NCBI GenBank assembly: GCA_023460055.1
Contig: JAEWRJ010000103.1
Coordinates: forward strand, 1 to 14,861
Length of the DNA: 14,861 nt
Reading direction: 5' to 3'
From: Bacillota bacterium
GTDB taxonomy: Bacteria; Bacillota; Clostridia; Christensenellales; Aristaeellaceae
Shown: positions 1-6,431 of the stretch, piece after piece
How the letters are laid out: each line of letters begins with the position of its first letter
Numbering within the stretch: position 1 is the stretch's first letter
Notes under the pieces: generated by a model
Seen by the model: only the letters and a program-made list of their open reading frames with translations
Databases searched by the model: none
Told to the model about the DNA's origin: nothing
Program-made: the position numbers and the translations under genes

Positions 1-488
1 CACAGGGCGACCTGGCTGGCAAAAGCCGGCACAAATCCCTTGTGGCCCCGGGCCGCAAACAGGTCCTCATGCAGCACCTGGGTGACGCCCTCCGGCAGCT
101 TGCGCGGGCTCTTGACGATCAGGGCCGCGGCGCCGGACTGCTCCAGCATATAGGCCGTCATCTCATCTGTCAGCGTCGCGTCCAGCAGGATCGCCTGGTA
201 GCCAGCCGCCATCAGCCCCCAAAAAGCGGGGAACCAGCGGTAGCTTGTTTCCATCTGGATGGCGACAAAGCGCCCCTTGTTCTTTTCCCCGACGGCGAGG
301 CGCAGATAGGCCGCGAAATCCATCACCATCTCATTGTATTCGCTGAAGGTCAGCGCCATCTCCTGGTCGCCCTCCAGCCAGCGGCAGGCCACCAGGTCGC
401 CGTCAGAAATGGTGACTTTGTATAGATTCTCCAGGGTCATATCCTGCCGCAGCAGCGCGCCGCGTCCGGGGATATCAATACGAGGCAT
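1..488 (-). CDS. AMP-forming acyl-CoA synthetase / ligase, N-terminal part (runs off left edge)
   Basis: The reading frame opens with ATG at 488 and stays open to base 1, giving about 162 codons and no stop, so only the N-terminal part of a protein that is usually 500-560 aa is present. The translation resembles the start of ANL-superfamily adenylate-forming enzymes: an N-terminal segment MPRIDIPGRGALL, a TFSEYNEMV helix (the 'TYxEL' region), and then the FVAIQMETSYRWFPAFWGL segment followed by AAGYQAILLDATLTDEM, which matches the 'G.....P.' fold segment. The ATP-binding P-loop and catalytic motifs lie beyond the edge. An AGGAGGG ribosome binding site ends about 6 nt before the ATG, and the upstream dehydrogenase stops 23 nt away, so the two are probably one operon. 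The substrate (fatty or aryl acid) cannot be read from this part. The family is fairly sure; the precise function is unknown. Confidence 0.78.
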   Translation of the reverse strand, partial: MPRIDIPGRGALLRQDMTLENLYKVTISDGDLVACRWLEGDQEMALTFSEYNEMVMDFAAYLRLAVGEKNKGRFVAIQMETSYRWFPAFWGLMAAGYQAILLDATLTDEMTAYMLEQSGAAALIVKSPRKLPEGVTQVLHEDLFAARGHKGFVPAFASQVAL

Positions 489-511
489 TCTCAGCCCTCC
501 TCATGCGCGAG

Positions 512-1330
512 TCAGTCATTTTTATTGTTTGGCTTGATGCCATAGTACAGGTTCAGCAGCCCGAAAAACAGGCGGTTTGGCAGGATATCGTGAAGCATCG
601 CTGCCAGGTGCTGAACAGTCTGGGCCACGCGCAGCCTGGGCGGCATTTTCCTCAGGCTCATCACCTTGGCCACCTTGTTGCCCAGGGTCTTGGGGAAAGC
701 ACCGGCCGCCTCATCCTTTTCGATGCGCTCTATCGCCCGCTCCCGGTTGTCCGCGTAGCAGGGGCTGCACAGGGCGCTGCGGCTGCGGTATTTGGCGGAA
801 CCGCCGCGATGGTCACCCGGCTCCACCAGCATCACCTCGATGCTAAGCGGCGAAAGCTCCATCCACAGGGCCTCGCTGTAGCCCTCGATGGCGTGCTTGC
901 TGGCCGCGTAAGCCCCTTGAAAGGGGATGGCCATCAGCCCGTTGATGGAAGAAAAGTTGACGATGCGTCCCTTTCCATTTTCGCGCATGTGCGGCAGCAC
1001 GGCTTTCACCATGCGCGTCATGCCGAAGAAGTTGACCTCCATCACCGCGCGCAGCTCTTCCTCGCTGTAATCCTCGCAGGCGCCGATGTTCAGCACCCCC
1101 GCGGCGTTTACCAGCGCGTCGGGCTGTCCGAAGCGGGCCAGGGCAGTCTGCGAAAAGCTGTCCACACTCAGCTGGTCGGATACATCAAGCCTCAGGCAGT
1201 GGATGCCTTCTTTCTCTTCATCCGAAAAGCTGCGCGCGCCGCCCACCACCTGCCATCCGGCCTGTTTGAGCGCGAGGGCGGTGTAATGCCCCAGCCCGCT
1301 TGACGCGCCCGTAACCCACACCACCGCCAT
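512..1330 (-). CDS. Short-chain dehydrogenase/reductase (SDR family oxidoreductase)
   Basis: This is a 272-residue classical SDR, an NAD(P)(H)-dependent oxidoreductase of cytosolic type. Visible motifs are the Rossmann glycine motif TGASSGLG (residues 7-14), NAAG (75-78), the structural Asn at about 100, the catalytic Ser in FSS (126-128), and the catalytic YAASK (Tyr141, Lys145). An Arg at position 33 after the second beta strand (GGARSF) is compatible with NADP(H) preference, which is inferred only. The frame stays open to 1372, but I chose ATG 1330: it has a GGGAGGG site 7 nt upstream, it begins directly at the first beta strand, and a strong promoter places the transcript start near 1354. 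The C-terminal extension after residue 200 is typical of SDRs that act on lipid or hydrophobic substrates. It lies upstream of an acyl-CoA synthetase in the same operon. The substrate is not identifiable. Confidence 0.9.
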   Translation of the reverse strand: MAVVWVTGASSGLGHYTALALKQAGWQVVGGARSFSDEEKEGIHCLRLDVSDQLSVDSFSQTALARFGQPDALVNAAGVLNIGACEDYSEEELRAVMEVNFFGMTRMVKAVLPHMRENGKGRIVNFSSINGLMAIPFQGAYAASKHAIEGYSEALWMELSPLSIEVMLVEPGDHRGGSAKYRSRSALCSPCYADNRERAIERIEKDEAAGAFPKTLGNKVAKVMSLRKMPPRLRVAQTVQHLAAMLHDILPNRLFFGLLNLYYGIKPNNKND

Positions 1331-1360
1331 TGATCGCCCTCCCAGTCCAGAATATCGAAC

Positions 1361-1389
1361 ATAATATCCCAATCTGTTCAGTTTGGCAA
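1361..1389 (-). promoter_or_regulatory. Sigma-A type promoter of the SDR / acyl-CoA synthetase operon
   Basis: Read on the minus strand, TTGCCA (1389-1384, 5/6 to consensus) and TATTAT (1366-1361, 5/6) are separated by 17 bp. The predicted start is about 24 nt before the ATG at 1330, which also supports that start codon. Confidence 0.7.
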
Positions 1390-1399
1390 CGATTTTGTT

Positions 1400-1410
1400 T
1401 TGAAGTTCAA
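1400..1410. repeat. Short palindrome upstream of the SDR promoter
   Basis: TTGAA-G-TTCAA is a perfect 11-bp palindrome about 10 bp upstream of the SDR promoter's -35 box, in the AT-rich part of the divergent intergenic region. The position suits an activator or operator site, but the half sites are short and AT-rich, so it may be chance. The remainder of 1411-1494 holds two small hairpins (1445-1457 and GGGGC/GCCCC at 1473-1488) and no gene that I can support. Confidence 0.2.
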
Positions 1411-1494
1411 ATTAATTTTTGATGAGAAGGGCCTTGAATGGAAACCTCAGCCCGAGGCGAATAGCAGACAGAGGGGCCGCAACGCCCCGGGCAA

Positions 1495-1523
1495 TTGAAA
1501 TACAAAGCGTGAAGATGTATGCT
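1495..1523 (+). promoter_or_regulatory. Probable promoter of the tautomerase gene
   Basis: TTGAAA (1495-1500, 5/6) and TATGCT (1518-1523, 4/6) are 17 bp apart. An alternative -10, TAATAT, lies at 1523-1528. The predicted transcript starts near 1530, giving a leader of about 50 nt. The region is divergent to the SDR promoter. Confidence 0.45.
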
Positions 1524-1579
1524 AATATACACAGGAACACCACCCTTCACGGTAATTTATTAAATTGGAGGAAGAAACC

Positions 1580-1921
1580 ATGCCCTATATCGCCATCAAC
1601 ACCTCAAAAACCCTGACAGACGCGCAGAAAGACGCGCTCAAATCCGCCTTGGGCGAAAAGATCGCGGTTATCCCCGGCAAGGACGAAAGCAGGCTGATGA
1701 TCGACATCGATGACGGGCGCGCCATGTACTTCGCCGGCGAAAAGCGCGATCTGGCCTTTGTGGAAGTCCGCTGCTTCGGCACCACCGAGTTCGTCAACAA
1801 AAAAGCCTTCACCGAAGCCGCCTTCCTGGCCGTGCAGGAAACCACGGCCCTGCCCCAGGACGCCATCTACCTCAATTACAGTGAATTTGAACACTGGGGC
1901 GCGATGGGGTCCATGAAATAA
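1580..1921 (+). CDS. MIF/4-oxalocrotonate tautomerase superfamily protein (phenylpyruvate tautomerase-like)
   Basis: This is a 113-residue protein, close to the 114-115 residues usual for macrophage migration inhibitory factor (MIF) homologues. The first residue after the initiator Met is Pro (MPYIAINTS), the catalytic base of the superfamily once Met is removed. Lys34 in IPGKDESRLMIDI aligns with the active-site Lys32 of MIF, and the C-terminal YLNYSEFEHWGAMG aligns with the 'YINYYDMNAANVGWN' end of MIF. The frame is open from 1565, but ATG 1580 is right because it exposes Pro at position 2 and has GGAGG 8 nt upstream. Known relatives catalyse keto-enol tautomerisation of phenylpyruvate-like acids in vitro; the physiological substrate is usually unknown and no neighbour indicates one here. 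It is transcribed alone, with its own promoter and terminator. Confidence 0.88.
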   Translation: MPYIAINTSKTLTDAQKDALKSALGEKIAVIPGKDESRLMIDIDDGRAMYFAGEKRDLAFVEVRCFGTTEFVNKKAFTEAAFLAVQETTALPQDAIYLNYSEFEHWGAMGSMK

Positions 1922-1962
1922 GCGCGCCGCTCACGCTTGCGTGAACAACCCTTCGCAAATCC

Positions 1963-1984
1963 AGCCGGCGCGAGCCGGTTTTTT
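1963..1984 (+). terminator. Intrinsic terminator after the tautomerase gene
   Basis: A CCGGC/GCCGG stem (1965-1969 with 1974-1978) with a GCGA loop is followed at once by six T residues (1979-1984). A second small hairpin, TCACG-CTTG-CGTGA, lies at 1931-1944 just after the stop codon. Confidence 0.75.
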
Positions 1985-1992
1985 CAGATGGT

Positions 1993-2009
1993 CAATAAAG
2001 CATTTATTG
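1993..2009. repeat. AT-rich 17-bp palindrome in the spacer
   Basis: CAATAAA-GCA-TTTATTG is a perfect 7-bp inverted repeat with a 3-bp centre. It begins 9 bp after the tautomerase terminator in a stretch (1985-2103) that is much more AT-rich than the rest of the window. Its function is unknown; a protein-binding site is possible. Confidence 0.3.
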
Positions 2010-2081
2010 CAGGTTTATTAAATACAGTTAATCGTCTTGACCGGAATGTATTTCAGACCATCACACTATGCATGGGAAAAG

Positions 2082-2103
2082 TGCCATATCATATAATGTG
2101 GCA
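2082..2103. promoter_or_regulatory. Inverted repeat covering a consensus -10 box
   Basis: TGCCA (2082-2086) and TGGCA (2099-2103) form the ends of a 22-bp imperfect palindrome, and a perfect TATAAT lies inside it at 2092-2097. No good -35 is found 16-18 bp upstream, which would suit a regulated promoter. It could drive the methionine sulfoxide reductase gene with a leader of about 140 nt. The downstream part (2104-2177) is a pyrimidine-rich tract without a supported gene. Confidence 0.3.
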
Positions 2104-2177
2104 TGAACACCCCCTCTCCATCCTCCTCCAAATCTCTGTGTCCTCCGCAGAAATGCCCCCGTCTCTCCCCCACCCTA

Positions 2178-2206
2178 TCGTCACACGGCAGAAGGCATGA
2201 TATACT
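2178..2206 (+). promoter_or_regulatory. Probable extended -10 promoter of the fRMsr gene
   Basis: TATACT (2201-2206, 5/6) is preceded by TG one base upstream (2198-2199), an extended -10 arrangement. A weak -35, TCGTCA (4/6), lies 17 bp upstream. The transcript would start near 2213, about 29 nt before the ATG at 2242. Confidence 0.45.
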
Positions 2207-2241
2207 CAAGCAACAAATGATGAATGAAAAGAGAAACACCG

Positions 2242-2745
2242 ATGAATCACGATATAGCAATGTACCCCGAAGACAAGCGGGAGATGTACGCGCTGCTCCA
2301 CAAACAGCTTCAAACCCTGATGGAAGGGGAGGAGAGCCTGCTGCCGCATCTGTGCAACGCGGCCGCGCTGATCTACGGGGCCTTGAAGGATATCAACTGG
2401 GCAGGGTTTTATCTGCTGCAGGGAGACAGCCTGCTGCTGGGCCCTTTCCAGGGGAAGCCGGCCTGCATCCGCATCCCTCTGGGCAAGGGCGTGTGCGGCA
2501 CAGCCGCAGGCGAAGATCGTACCATCATCGTCGATGACGTGCATCTGTTCCCCGGCCACATTGCCTGCGACAGCGCGTCCAACTCAGAAATTGTGATCCC
2601 GATCCGTATAAACAGCCGGGTCGTCGGGGTACTGGATATTGACAGCCCCAGTTTATCCCGCTTTGATGAGCGGGACCGCGAGGGTCTGGAAAAACTGACG
2701 GAGTTGCTGGCCCAAAAAGGCCGGTGGGATTTCACCTGCTTGTAA
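2242..2745 (+). CDS. msrC: Free methionine-(R)-sulfoxide reductase (GAF-domain fRMsr)
   Basis: This 167-residue single-GAF-domain protein reduces free L-methionine-(R)-sulfoxide to methionine, usually at the expense of thioredoxin, and protects the cytosolic methionine pool from oxidation. The three family cysteines are present at Cys75, Cys85 and Cys109, with the same 10- and 24-residue spacing as Cys84/94/118 of the E. coli enzyme. They sit in the diagnostic contexts GPFQGKPACIRIPLG, GVCGTA and GHIACDSASNSEI. INWAGFYLL near residue 51 and VGVLDIDSP near the end are also typical. ATG 2242 is preferred over ATG 2224: the upstream one has no Shine-Dalgarno and would sit about 11 nt from the predicted transcript start, whereas 2242 has a weak AAAGAGA site and gives the usual family length. 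The gene is monocistronic and ends at the terminator at 2770-2799. Confidence 0.92.
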   Translation: MNHDIAMYPEDKREMYALLHKQLQTLMEGEESLLPHLCNAAALIYGALKDINWAGFYLLQGDSLLLGPFQGKPACIRIPLGKGVCGTAAGEDRTIIVDDVHLFPGHIACDSASNSEIVIPIRINSRVVGVLDIDSPSLSRFDERDREGLEKLTELLAQKGRWDFTCL

Positions 2746-2769
2746 CTGCCCTGCAGAGAGCTTCCCACC

Positions 2770-2799
2770 AAAAAACACGCCGGTCCGGGCGTGTTTTTT
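2770..2799. terminator. Symmetrical bidirectional terminator between fRMsr and pyrG
   Basis: AAAAAACACGCC (2770-2781) pairs perfectly with GGCGTGTTTTTT (2788-2799) around the loop GGTCCG. The A-run on one side and the T-run on the other give a U-tract in both directions, so it can end the plus-strand fRMsr transcript and, about 80 nt after its stop codon, the minus-strand pyrG operon. Confidence 0.88.
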
Positions 2800-2838
2800 A
2801 GTGCCGCATTTCCTGATCGGGCGCATTCACAACGGCGT

Positions 2839-2876
2839 CCCCTACTGCTTCCCCACCGCCCCCTATTGCTTACCCC
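2839..2876 (-). repeat. Four G-runs in the pyrG 3' untranslated region with an imperfect direct repeat
   Basis: On the minus strand, directly after the pyrG stop, four runs of at least four G (2876-2873, 2863-2859, 2854-2851, 2842-2839) are separated by 9, 4 and 8 nt. Two near-copies, AAGCAATAGGGGG and AAGCAGTAGGGG, account for much of this. The pattern permits a long-loop G-quadruplex in the mRNA; this is inferred from spacing only. Confidence 0.4.
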
Positions 2877-4487
2877 TCACTCCGCACTTGCCGCCGCCAG
2901 GGCGGCTTCCACCAATCCCGCAAACAGCGGATGGGCCCGGTTGGGCCGGCTCTTGAACTCCGGGTGGTACTGCACGCCGATGTAGAAGGGATGGACAGCG
3001 CCGGGCAGCTCCACCGCCTCCACCAGCCGCCCGTCGGGCGAGGTGCCTGTAAGCATCAGGCCGTGCGCGGTGAGTGTATCGCGGTAGTCATTGTTCAGCT
3101 CATAGCGGTGGCGGTGCCGCTCGTGGATCTCGTCCGTGCCGTACAGCGCCTCCAGCAGGCTGCCTTTGGCCGCGCGGCAGGGGTAGCTGCCCAGGCGCAT
3201 GGTGCCGCCCTTGCTTTCCACGCCGATCTGGTCGGGCATCAGGTCAATCACCGGGTAGGGCGTTTGCGCAAACTCGGAGGAGTTGGCCTCTTTCAGCCCG
3301 CAGACATGCCGGGAAAACTCGACCACCGCGACCTGCATGCCCAGGCAGATGCCCAGGAAGGGCAGGCCGCTTTCGCGGGCATAGCGGCAGGCGGCAATCT
3401 TGCCTTCGATGCCCCGCCCGCCAAAGCCGCCGGGCACGATCAAGCCCTGCGCGCCGGCCAGCTTTTCGGCCGCGTTGCCGCCGTTCACTTCCTCCGCGTC
3501 GATCCACAGGATATCCGTATCCGCTCCCCTGGCAAAACCCGCATGGTGCAGGCTTTCAATAATCGACAGATAGGCGTCGTGCAGCTCCACATACTTGCCC
3601 ACGATCGCGATGCGCGCGGTTCTGCTGTGCCGGTGGATGCTGGCGACCATGCGCTTCCATTCCGTCAGATCAGGCTCCGGCGCTTCGATGCCCAGCGCCC
3701 GGCAGGCCACCCGGTCAAGGCCATTGCCGTGCAGCATCAAGGGGGCGGCGTAGAGGCTGGGCAGGGTCAGGTTTTCGATCACGCAGTCGGGCTGCACATT
3801 GCAAAACAGGGATATCTTATCGGTGATGCCGGGGCTGAGCGGCTCATCGGCCCGGGCGATGATAATATCCGGGGCGATGCCCATGCTTTGCAGCTCTTTC
3901 ACCGAATGCTGCGTGGGCTTTGATTTGTGCTCGCCCGATCCCTTCAGATAGGGCACCAGCGTCACATGGATGAACAGGCAGCTCTGTTTGCCCTGCTCAA
4001 GCGCCACCTGGCGGATGGCCTCCAAAAAAGGCTGGCTCTCGATATCGCCCGTGGTCCCGCCGATTTCGGTAATCAATACATCCGCGCCGCTGCTTTTTGC
4101 GCCCGCGTAGATGAACTCCTTGATTTCCTGCGTGATATGGGGGATCACCTGCACCGTCTGGCCGAGGTAGCCGCCCTTGCGCTCGCGGCTCAGTACATTC
4201 CAGTACACGCGGCCGGAGGTGATGTTGGACAGCTTCGTCAGGTTTTCATCGATAAAGCGCTCGTAGTGGCCCAGATCCAAATCCGTCTCCGCGCCGTCAT
4301 CGGTCACAAAGACCTCCCCGTGCTGATAAGGGCTTATGGTGCCGGGGTCCACATTCATGTAGGGATCCAGCTTCTGGGCTGTCACCTTCAAGCCCCGCTG
4401 CTTCAACAGCCGCCCCAGCGAGGCCGCCGTGATGCCCTTGCCCAATCCCGATACCACGCCGCCGGTTACAAAGATATACTTGGTCAT
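2877..4487 (-). CDS. pyrG: CTP synthase (glutamine-hydrolysing)
   Basis: This 536-residue enzyme catalyses ATP-dependent amination of UTP to CTP with ammonia from glutamine, the last step of de novo pyrimidine nucleotide synthesis. The N-terminal amidoligase domain starts MTKYIFVTGGVVSGLGKG with the P-loop, followed by AQKLDPYMNVDPGT and the HGEVFVTDDGAETDLDLGHYER region. The C-terminal class I glutamine amidotransferase domain carries the triad Cys381 (GICLGMQ), His508 and Glu510 (QYHPEF). The frame is open to 4511, but ATG 4487 matches the family N-terminus and has AAGGGG upstream. The gap to the ANTAR gene is 13 nt, and the ribosome binding site lies in that gap, so translation may be coupled. 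It is the last gene of a glnA-ANTAR-pyrG operon ending at 2770-2799. The length is normal and nothing looks damaged. Placing a glutamine-consuming enzyme here fits the operon theme. Confidence 0.97.
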   Translation of the reverse strand: MTKYIFVTGGVVSGLGKGITAASLGRLLKQRGLKVTAQKLDPYMNVDPGTISPYQHGEVFVTDDGAETDLDLGHYERFIDENLTKLSNITSGRVYWNVLSRERKGGYLGQTVQVIPHITQEIKEFIYAGAKSSGADVLITEIGGTTGDIESQPFLEAIRQVALEQGKQSCLFIHVTLVPYLKGSGEHKSKPTQHSVKELQSMGIAPDIIIARADEPLSPGITDKISLFCNVQPDCVIENLTLPSLYAAPLMLHGNGLDRVACRALGIEAPEPDLTEWKRMVASIHRHSRTARIAIVGKYVELHDAYLSIIESLHHAGFARGADTDILWIDAEEVNGGNAAEKLAGAQGLIVPGGFGGRGIEGKIAACRYARESGLPFLGICLGMQVAVVEFSRHVCGLKEANSSEFAQTPYPVIDLMPDQIGVESKGGTMRLGSYPCRAAKGSLLEALYGTDEIHERHRHRYELNNDYRDTLTAHGLMLTGTSPDGRLVEAVELPGAVHPFYIGVQYHPEFKSRPNRAHPLFAGLVEAALAAASAE

Positions 4488-4500
4488 GCGCTTTTCCCCT

Positions 4501-5070
4501 TCAGCTTTCATAGGTTTTCAGTATTTCCTCGGCAATGGCCCGCTTGGTGGCGCGCATATCCATCGCCTGCTTTTCAATATAGCGGTGGGCCTGCGCCTCG
4601 CTGAAGGCAAGGTGGCTGATCAAGAGCATCTTGGCCCGGTCGATCACCGCGATATCCTCCATCCGCTGCTTGAGTGTCTCGTTTTCATCCCGCATCCGGC
4701 GCATGCCGGCCCCCGCCGCGCGCGCCAGCTTCAGCGCCGACCACAGGAGCGCGCGGTCGATGGGTTTTGATACACACAGCACGCCCGCCTCCTCAGTGGC
4801 AAGCGTCACGGCTTCAAAGTGCTCATGGCGCGTAAGCAGGATCACCTGGCTGAGGTTTGACGCGGCGACATCCACCGCGAAGGCCTCCCCCGGCTCATCG
4901 CTGAGGGGGGCGTTGATCACCACCAGCTCAAAGCGCTGGGATAGCAGCGTTCTGCGCGCCTGCGCGCAGCTTTGAATCGCGGTGATCTTTCCGTAGCCGG
5001 CATTGGAGAGCAAGCCGTACAGCGCGTCGCTGCTCTTTTTGCCCGACGAAACGATCAATACGCTCTGCAC
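4501..5070 (-). CDS. ANTAR-domain RNA-binding regulator with degenerate receiver domain
   Basis: This 189-residue protein has a CheY-like receiver domain (about 1-106), a charged linker likely to form a coiled coil (about 107-140), and a C-terminal ANTAR domain (about 130-187) with IDRAKMLLI and SEAQAHRYIEKQAMD. ANTAR proteins bind paired hexaloop hairpins in nascent mRNA and prevent intrinsic termination. The receiver is non-canonical. The acidic pair after beta-1 is Ser8-Ser9, and the phosphoacceptor position in ELVVINAPLSDEPG is Asn53, while Thr80 and Lys102 remain. Phosphorylation by a histidine kinase is therefore unlikely, and none is encoded nearby. The start is GTG at 5070, with a perfect AAAGGAGG 7 nt upstream. 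It lies between glnA (59 nt gap) and pyrG (13 nt gap). ANTAR regulators linked to glutamine synthetase are known in Clostridia. The likely targets are leaders of nitrogen genes, including glnN across the divergent promoter. Confidence 0.92.
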   Translation of the reverse strand: MQSVLIVSSGKKSSDALYGLLSNAGYGKITAIQSCAQARRTLLSQRFELVVINAPLSDEPGEAFAVDVAASNLSQVILLTRHEHFEAVTLATEEAGVLCVSKPIDRALLWSALKLARAAGAGMRRMRDENETLKQRMEDIAVIDRAKMLLISHLAFSEAQAHRYIEKQAMDMRATKRAIAEEILKTYES

Positions 5071-5101
5071 CTGCCTGCCTCCTTTCCGGTCCTGCGGTCC
5101 C

Positions 5102-5121
5102 GCGGATCTTCACGGATCCGC
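5102..5121 (-). other. Hairpin between glnA and the ANTAR gene
   Basis: GCGGATC and GATCCGC form a perfect 7-bp stem around a six-base loop, CGTGAA on the minus strand. It lies 8 nt beyond the glnA stop and upstream of the ANTAR ribosome binding site. No U-tract follows, so it is not an ordinary terminator. It could be a processing or stability element that sets the glnA to regulator ratio. The loop has G at position 4 but C rather than A at position 1, so it is not a standard ANTAR site. Confidence 0.5.
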
Positions 5122-5129
5122 CGGGGGGA

Positions 5130-6401
5130 TCAGATATCGTCCCTTCCTCCCTGTTCCCGCTTGGCCAGTATGTAGCGATTTAAAAAGCCCTTTCCCAGCA
5201 CGGAACGCACCAGCCCGCTCCCCTCCGCCAGGCCGATGGCCTCAGAAAGGCTCCGGGGCAGGCGCGGCAGACCATCCGTCAGCTCAGCCCCCGCGCTGAA
5301 CAGGTCGGTGTCCATGGGCTCGGGCAGCTCCGTTTCCTGCTCGATCCCCTCCAGCCCGGCCGTGAGGATCAGGGCGAATGCCAGGTAGGGGTTTACAGAC
5401 GGATCGGGCGAACGCAGCTCCATGCGCTGGCGCGGCCCCGCCGCCGCGGGCAGCCTCACCAGCTGGGAGCGGTTCTGCCGCGACCAGCCGACATAGGCCG
5501 GAGCCTTGCTGCGGCCCAGGCGTTCGTAGGAGTTTTCCAAAGGGTTCAAAAACAGCGTGATCTCGGGCGCACGCCTCAGGATGCCGGCCATGAAATGCGC
5601 CGCCAGGGCCGCGTGCCCGGCTCTCTGCCCGCAGAATATGTTTTCCCCGTCTTGTTCAAGCGATAGGTTGACATGCAGGCCGCTGCCCGCCTCCCCCTCC
5701 AGGGGCTTGGGCATAAAGGAGGCATACAGCCCGTTTCTGGCGGCAATGGCGCGTACCACGGATTGGAAGGTCAGCAGATTGTCGGCGGCAGACAAAGCGT
5801 CTGAAAAAGCAAAATCGATCTCGTTTTGCCCCGGCCCCTGCTCGTGGTGGGCGGTCTCCGGCTGGATGCCCATCTGGGACAGGTTCAGGCAGATTTCGCG
5901 CCTGATATCCTCCCCCCGGTCCAGCGGGGCAATATCCATATAGCTGCCCCTGTCCAGCGGCCGCTTTGTCGCCTCCCCGCGCTCATCCGTTTCAAACAGG
6001 TAAAACTCGCACTCCGCGCCGATGCGCGGCGTCAGCCCCAGGGCCAGGCAGCGCCCCTGCGCCTGCTTCAGCAGCCTCCTGCTGTCGCCGGAAAAGGGCG
6101 AGCCGTCCGGGCGGCGGATATCGCAGTAAAAGCGAAGCACCCGCCCGGGGCCGGGCCGCCAGGGCAGCACGCGCAGGGAGGAGGGATCGGGGAAGAGCAA
6201 AAGGTCGGAGCGGTGCACATCGCAAAAGCCGGGAATGGCCGAACCGTCGATGGCAATGCCGCGCTCAAAGGCCGCTTCCAGCTCCCCCGGCATGATGGAT
6301 ATATCCTTCTGGCGGCCGAAGGGATCGCAAAAACCAAGCCGCACATAGGCCGCCTCACTCTCCCGCGCAAAGCTCAGGGCCTCTGCCTTCGTGTTGATCA
6401 T
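5130..6401 (-). CDS. glnA: Glutamine synthetase, type I, short form
   Basis: This 423-residue enzyme catalyses ATP-dependent condensation of glutamate and ammonia to glutamine. The beta-grasp domain (about 15-100) contains IDGSAIPGF (51-59). The catalytic domain shows GAECEFYLF (Glu130, Glu132), HHEQGPGQNEIDF (Glu187, Glu194), GSGLHVNLSL (His243), ENSYERLG (289-296), NRSQLVRLP (Arg311, Arg316) and RMELRSPDPSVNPYLAFA (Glu328, Arg330). All catalytic residues I could align are present. It is 20-45 residues shorter than most GSI enzymes, mainly at the C-terminus, and there is no adenylylation-site segment, so covalent control of the GSI-beta kind is unlikely. The ATG at 6401 has a GAGGGGG site at a rather long spacing of about 12 nt. 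It is first in the operon with the ANTAR gene and pyrG. The divergent glnN encodes a second, unrelated-type synthetase. Confidence 0.94.
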   Translation of the reverse strand: MINTKAEALSFARESEAAYVRLGFCDPFGRQKDISIMPGELEAAFERGIAIDGSAIPGFCDVHRSDLLLFPDPSSLRVLPWRPGPGRVLRFYCDIRRPDGSPFSGDSRRLLKQAQGRCLALGLTPRIGAECEFYLFETDERGEATKRPLDRGSYMDIAPLDRGEDIRREICLNLSQMGIQPETAHHEQGPGQNEIDFAFSDALSAADNLLTFQSVVRAIAARNGLYASFMPKPLEGEAGSGLHVNLSLEQDGENIFCGQRAGHAALAAHFMAGILRRAPEITLFLNPLENSYERLGRSKAPAYVGWSRQNRSQLVRLPAAAGPRQRMELRSPDPSVNPYLAFALILTAGLEGIEQETELPEPMDTDLFSAGAELTDGLPRLPRSLSEAIGLAEGSGLVRSVLGKGFLNRYILAKREQGGRDDI

Positions 6402-6431
6402 AATATCCCATTACCCCCTCATCCAAAATAG

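Noticed and set aside
503..1303. 266-codon plus-strand frame antisense to the SDR gene
   Set aside because: The minus-strand SDR has complete cofactor and catalytic motifs; the plus frame has none.
1473..1488. GGGGC-CGCAAC-GCCCC hairpin as a second ANTAR-type element
   Set aside because: The six-base loop lacks both A1 and G4, and it lies upstream of the predicted tautomerase transcription start.
2105..2177. Polypyrimidine tract as a gene or quadruplex on the minus strand
   Set aside because: It has no coding support, and the G-runs on the minus strand are too few and too unevenly spaced for a convincing quadruplex.
1937..2200. 87-codon plus-strand frame after the tautomerase gene
   Set aside because: It contains the tautomerase terminator and both palindromes, has no ribosome binding site and no recognisable motif.
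2931..3923. 330-codon open frame antisense to pyrG
   Set aside because: It lies wholly inside pyrG on the other strand, is low-complexity in His/Gln/Ala/Arg as expected from GC-rich codon mirroring, and has no family motifs.
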